38,595 nucleotides of DNA from Helochares maculicollis (taxonomy: Eukaryota; Arthropoda; Insecta; Coleoptera; Hydrophilidae): NCBI GenBank assembly GCA_033557835.1, contig JAWQRO010000460.1, positions 1-38,595 of the forward strand. Direction: 5' to 3'. The notes below the pieces were generated by a model. That model saw only the letters and a list, made by a program, of their open reading frames with translations. It was not told the origin of the DNA and did not search any database. This document shows positions 34,818-38,595 of this stretch, piece after piece. The number at the start of each line of letters is the position of its first letter. The first letter of the stretch is position 1. A program made the position numbers and the translations under genes.

Positions 34818-34823
34818 TTTATT
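34818..34823 (-). terminator. Poly(A) signal of gene I
   Basis: AATAAA on the minus strand, 40 nt after the gene I stop codon. Confidence 0.5.
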
Positions 34824-34862
34824 TGATCCAGAAAAACATGACTGAGCAATAACAGTTTCTTA

Positions 34863-35060
34863 TTAGACTTTTATACCGGAATCCTTAATTTTCTCTTGTA
34901 TGATTTTCTGCAACAAAATTCGATAGTTACTTAGTGCTAATCAAAATTAAGCTTTTACCTTAAATTGATGGACAGGGAAGTCCGCTGGGAATGAAATTTC
35001 TTCTTGACAGGACACAAAGTACAGTAAAGCAAACAGAATCAATATTTTAAACTCCCACAT
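34863..35060 (-). CDS. Small secreted peptide, two exons (48 aa), gene I
   Basis: Coding order on the minus strand: 35060-34959 then 34907-34863. The reading starts MWEFKILILFALLYFVSC, a good signal peptide with likely cleavage near VSC-QEE. The mature part is about 29 residues, beginning QEEISFPADFPVHQF and ending KIIQEKIKDSGIKV. The 51-bp intron has AAG|GTAAAA and TTGTTGCAG|AAA sites in phase 0. A poly(A) signal follows closely. It is too short for routine gene callers. It has no Cys after the signal peptide and no similarity that I recognise, and it is not a takeout fragment. It lies between psiH and gene J on the same strand. The signal peptide plus a clean intron, stop and poly(A) site make it credible, but expression is unproven. 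Confidence 0.55.
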
Positions 35061-35199
35061 TTTGTAATATACTTATTATACAGTTTTGATAAAAGTATGA
35101 TCTAGTTAACACTTGCTGGTTTGCAACAGGAAATATGAGGATGTAAAAAAGATGCAAGATTAAATACAACACTAAAACAATAGCTGACTAATCTAAGAG

Positions 35200-35205
35200 T
35201 TTATT
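35200..35205 (-). terminator. Poly(A) signal of gene J
   Basis: AATAAA on the minus strand, about 80 nt after the gene J stop codon. Confidence 0.45.
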
Positions 35206-35286
35206 GCTTATTGTATTGACATATGTGAGAAAATGTAAATAATCAGGCTGAGTAATTTTAATCGGTTTCGCATTTGATAACACATA

Positions 35287-36341
35287 CTATTTTATTTTTT
35301 TGTAACGCTCAGAAAGAAACAAATCTTCAAGGGCAAATCGCCTCGTTAGTTGACCCAAAGATTTGTCCAGCGCCTGAAACAAAGCAGACTCAAACTTGGG
35401 TATTAAATATTTTTCCAAAAGTTCCGAATTCGCCACGGTTAAATATGGCAATCCTGTCCCTGCAAAAAAATACCATTACAACCACCTTATTATATTCAAA
35501 TAAAAATTTGTAGTAAAATCTTACTGAATTCACTAAACGTGAATAGCGTAGACTGTGGGTAGATTTTTGTAAAAGACCTATAAGGTGTTACATGTTGTTT
35601 TCCATCTGGATCTGAGGTCGTGAACAACACTTCCATTTCTACTCGTGAATTCCCTGAAAATTAAGTTGTCTTAGCTGCACTTATATACACTGATTATTAA
35701 GCTTAAATTTGAAAAATATATGCTACTGAATTTTACTACTAAGAAAAATATAAAATACTAAATATAGTTGAAAGAATTTAATGCCTTACAAAGCGTAAAA
35801 TTAGCAATTCCATTCCTTGAAAGTGTGGCTTCGAAAATTCTAGCTCCCCCTGTGAACTCTCCAAGTAGGGTCAATACATCCAAATTGTACCCTAAGTGCA
35901 AAATTGGTTCTCCCCACTTCGTCCTATAAACGTATAGAGTTTCAAGCCCATACAGTTGACAATAGTTCAAATTTAATTTCAATTCCGATTCATTTATATT
36001 CATTTCACCTAGTTGCAGGGGCAAAAACGAAGGAATGTCATAATTTTTATCCCCTTTAGATAAGACGGGCCAAACTCCATTAGCAACAACAGGCCCGCAA
36101 GAGTCAAACTGGGACTTTTTACATTTTTCCAACCAGTAAGCTAATGCATAAATGAAAACAAGCAAATTAATAGAAATGAAAATGTAGCAGTGAATAAAAT
36201 TATATGAAATGGATTGAAAATTCGGAAATATTCCAAAACGCATTTAATTTACTTACGTAATTGCACTGATATAGCTTCTGAAATATTCAAAATTTCACTC
36301 AAAATGAAAACAGCGGCACATAAAACTACAAACGAATGCAT
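35287..36341 (-). CDS. Takeout/JHBP-domain secreted protein, gene J (245 aa)
   Basis: Exons in coding order on the minus strand: 36341-36257, 36140-35790, 35653-35525, 35459-35287 (738 nt). The signal exon is the longest of the set (28 codons, MHSFVVLCAAVFIL onward, cleavage probably near SEA-IS). C35 and C43 follow (CKKSQFDSCGPVVAN), then GVWPVLSKGD, DIPSFLPLQLGEMNI, NYCQLYGLETLYVYRT, WGEPILHLGYNLDVLTLLGE, ARIFEATLSRNGIANFTL, FSEF and TGLPYLTVANSELLEKYLIP. The C-terminus is LFLSERYKKIK. Introns 1, 3 and 4 (all phase 1) are present. Intron 2 is missing, an unusual combination among its paralogues. Confidence 0.9.
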
Positions 36342-36380
36342 CTTGAAGAGCAATGATCCCAATTTGACCATCAAGAAACC

Positions 36381-36388
36381 CTTTTATA
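36381..36388 (-). promoter_or_regulatory. TATA box of gene J
   Basis: TATAAAAG on the minus strand, 40 bp before the ATG. Confidence 0.65.
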
Positions 36389-36408
36389 CCTAAAGTAACG
36401 ACATAAAT

Positions 36409-36720
36409 TTATATAATTGGCAGGGCACTGGTTAATCTGCAAGTTGAGAGCAGTAAACCTGGGGTTAACGACTTTTCAAAGGCAATTTTGGGCCACACCA
36501 ACAGGTGCTTGCCAATTCCCAGCGCATCTTCTGATTTAACAATAGAATATTTATTGCCCAAAAATGCAAATTTTAAATGCACTTCTTGTGTACCGCGGAT
36601 GAAGCGTGGTTGCGTGGGTAGTCGGGACTTGCCATTAAAACATGTTACGAAGATTTTTATTGGTGTTACCCTTAGTACCAGAAACTTTATTTGTTTTATG
36701 TTCGCTGCCATCATTTATAG
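36409..36720. other. GC-richer block open on both strands, unidentified
   Basis: This 0.3-kb block between gene J's promoter and gene K's 3' end is visibly richer in G+C than its surroundings. It is open for about 100 codons on the minus strand (ATG 36714, stop at 36409-36411) and in a plus-strand frame from about 36422. Neither translation has a domain that I recognise (minus strand contains FIRGTQEVHLKFAFLGNKYS; plus strand contains PKNANFKCTSCVPRMKRGC). It could be an exon, a dispersed repeat or a fragment of a transposon ORF. Confidence 0.35.
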
Positions 36721-36721
36721 C

Positions 36722-36750
36722 TACTCACTACTCACTCACTCACTCACTCA
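36722..36750. repeat. ACTC microsatellite
   Basis: An imperfect run of CACT/ACTC units, about seven copies. Confidence 0.8.
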
Positions 36751-36808
36751 AGTTTTAGAATTTATAAATTCGATGCAAGTGATAAGATTATACAAAAATA
36801 TCAATATT

Positions 36809-37726
36809 TTATGCTAGTTCTTCTTCGAGTTTAAAAATAGCTGCAAGTTTTCCAGCCGATTCCAAATACGCAAAATATAACGCTTCTTTGAATATCGGTA
36901 GCAGAGCATCTGAGAGCGGGCGAGAGTTGTCGAATGTTAAATATGGATCAGAAGAAGCTAAAAATGCCAAGCAATAAATTTAACTTAGGCAAAATAGTAA
37001 AATCTTATAATTGAGTCGATTGATTTTGTCATCAAAAATATATAAAATAAGAATTGATTAATAAACAACATACCAGCTTCACTGAATGAAAGTTTGGAAA
37101 ATAGAGGCTCCACTTTTAGTTCAGGTTTAAATGGGTTAGCTAATCGACCTTCACGTGTTCGAGTAACTTTAAAAAGAATCGATAACTTTATGTCTACGTT
37201 CTGTAGAGTGAAATTTGCAAACCCAGGTTGTAGCAAAGCTATTGAGTAAATTTGTGCCCCTTCTTCAAATTCTCCAGTTAGAGTTAAGGTATCCATAGTG
37301 AACGATATGTTTCCTACTACTTGGTCCCATCCCGTTTTATAGACATGGAGAGTATCAAAACCAAATAACTGGCAATTCTTCATTGATAGCTTCAGGATCG
37401 GTTGATCTATTTTAATATCTGCTAATTGTAGAGGCAAAAAAGACGGAAAACCATATGTTGCATCACCTTGAGATATTATTGGCCAAGCCTCATTTGCTGC
37501 TTCTGGGCCACATATTTCAATTTCTTCCTCTTTACATTTTCTAACATAAGAGGCTAAAATTTCAAAACATGCATATTATATCCTCAAAGCACTACAAATT
37601 TGTGACTTGTTAGCAATATTACTTAATTCTTTAAAAATATTATCAGTACTTACGAAACTCAAGGCAATCAAACCCAGTGAACAGAGCAATCAACAATAAT
37701 GCAGCAACAGCACAAAACGTACTCAT
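36809..37726 (-). CDS. Takeout/JHBP-domain secreted protein, gene K (233 aa)
   Basis: Exons in coding order on the minus strand: 37726-37654, 37553-37074, 36957-36809 (702 nt). The signal peptide is residues 1-20 or so (MSTFCAVAALLLIALFTGFD). C31 and C39 follow (CKEEEIEICGPEAANEAWP), then ISQGD, YGFPSFLPLQLADIKI, KNCQLFGFDTLHVYKT, WDQVVGNISFTMDTLTLTGE, ALLQPGFANFTL, LSFSEA, DPYLTFDNSRPLSDALLP, ending IFKLEEELA. Introns 1 and 4 (both phase 1) are present, the same set as the domain part of gene C. The intron-4 donor is GTATGT. The usual LP-R-P-G block reads LLQPG and the C-terminal FFLP motif is replaced by KLEEEL. Confidence 0.9.
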
Positions 37727-37766
37727 TGTTAATCAATTTTTGAGCCAGTAAGATGGCTTGCATGGA

Positions 37767-37773
37767 TTTTATA
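37767..37773 (-). promoter_or_regulatory. TATA box of gene K
   Basis: TATAAAA on the minus strand, 41 bp before the ATG. Confidence 0.6.
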
Positions 37774-38595
37774 TCCTTTGCAAAAATGAAGATTTGAGAA
37801 AGTAGTTTTCTTAAAGCAAGAATGCATATTGTATAAAATTGCTTTTCAGGTTTCGTCAACTTGATTTTGAATCTTAAAAAATTCATTATGTATACATAAA
37901 TAGATAAATAATCTTATATTATAACTTCTTTATACGCAGGTTTATTTGTAGTTGTATCCATAATTATTATAGCGATAGAAAAAGAATCTCTTTTTGTTAC
38001 TACACATGATTCCGTTTTGCTGGTCAAGTGTGATAGTTTTTGTAGCAGTTGACCGTAACCTTTCAGACAGTTATATTTAATATAACTTTCTTTTGATACA
38101 TATACCAAAAAAGTTCTTTATTTATGACGGAAAACATACGAGGTCTTTCAAACTTTCTTTTACTCTACTATAATACAAGTAAAGCAGTTAGCAAACTATA
38201 GCGTCCCACAGATTTGTAACCGGAAAAAAAATGTTATACTATTTTCATTTATGTAGATAAATAACTTTCTTAAATCACAATTTTAATGATAATATTTCAA
38301 GACCAAAAGTACTTATATTTTATTTGTTGAAATAAAACCCAGGATACTCAAAGCAATTTTGCATTATTTTTTTTAATAATCAGCTAGCGTCTTTTAAATA
38401 CCACTCCAGTAATTTAATAGTATGCAAAATGTAAACAACCATGCTTGTTCTGAGCAGCCATCAATGAATTTACCATATGAACTCGTTGTTAGAACCATTT
38501 TATTGTTTATTTTACATTTATAGGAAATAAATTAAACTCTGGCATTTTTATACCTTTGTTTTTTACGATGTTTTTGATTTTATTGTTATTTTTGG
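37774..38595. other. Right-hand end of window, no gene recognised
   Basis: About 820 bp of AT-rich sequence upstream of gene K. The minus-strand open frame at 37914-38108 has no signal peptide, splice context or known domain. Confidence 0.45.

Noticed and set aside
37914..38108. 64-codon minus-strand frame near the right end
   Set aside because: No recognisable domain, signal peptide or splice sites; probably chance.
1..38595. CRISPR arrays, tRNA or rRNA genes, bacterial-type operons
   Set aside because: No regularly spaced repeats, cloverleaf-like sequences, rRNA-like blocks or ribosome-binding-site-led gene strings were seen. The DNA is clearly eukaryotic with spliced genes.

Overview
This window is AT-rich eukaryotic DNA (I estimate about 30% G+C by eye) from an insect nuclear genome. 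Three things point to an insect: the 3' half of a pHCl-type ligand-gated chloride channel gene, a tandem array of takeout / haemolymph juvenile-hormone-binding (JHBP-domain) genes, and decayed mariner and LINE copies. I cannot name the order. There are no bacterial operons, CRISPR arrays, tRNA or rRNA genes that I can recognise. All gene models are spliced; I built them by hand from reading frame, GT-AG sites and comparison among the paralogues.

Layout. (1) 1-12126, + strand: the last six coding exons of pHCl-1. The window opens inside an intron just before the exon that carries the second half of M2 and all of M3. The M3-M4 loop is cut into four small phase-0 exons (51, 54, 15 and 108 nt), and M4 lies in the last exon. 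The largest intron holds a dead mariner (about 8470-9292, - strand) and a dead LINE reverse-transcriptase fragment (about 9720-10480, + strand). (2) 12127-15395: AT-rich spacer. (3) 15396-25132, + strand: three takeout-family genes, here called A, B and C. A is a plain takeout protein of 234 aa. B (376 aa) and C (about 1435 aa) extend past the normal C-terminus through a shared PLPPLP hinge. B carries an Ala-rich tail of about 130 aa. C carries a Ser/Thr/Asn/Gln-rich, repeat-containing tail of about 1190 aa. (4) 25133-26255: spacer between convergent genes. (5) 26256-37773, - strand: takeout genes D, F, G, J and K, two takeout pseudogenes (psiE and psiH), and a small two-exon gene for a 48-aa secreted peptide (I). 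(6) 37774-38595: nothing recognised.

How they fit together. All eight intact takeout genes start with a signal-peptide exon that ends one base into a proline codon (C|C). This is followed by the family hallmarks: a Cys pair 7-8 residues apart, a GIP/GVP-x-x-FP/YP block, and an NCxLxGF block. Most have a TATA box about 40-70 bp before the ATG. The proteins are expected to be secreted carriers of small hydrophobic ligands. The array is an actively duplicating cluster showing intron loss, pseudogene formation and one striking gain of new protein sequence, gene C, which I consider the most novel object here.
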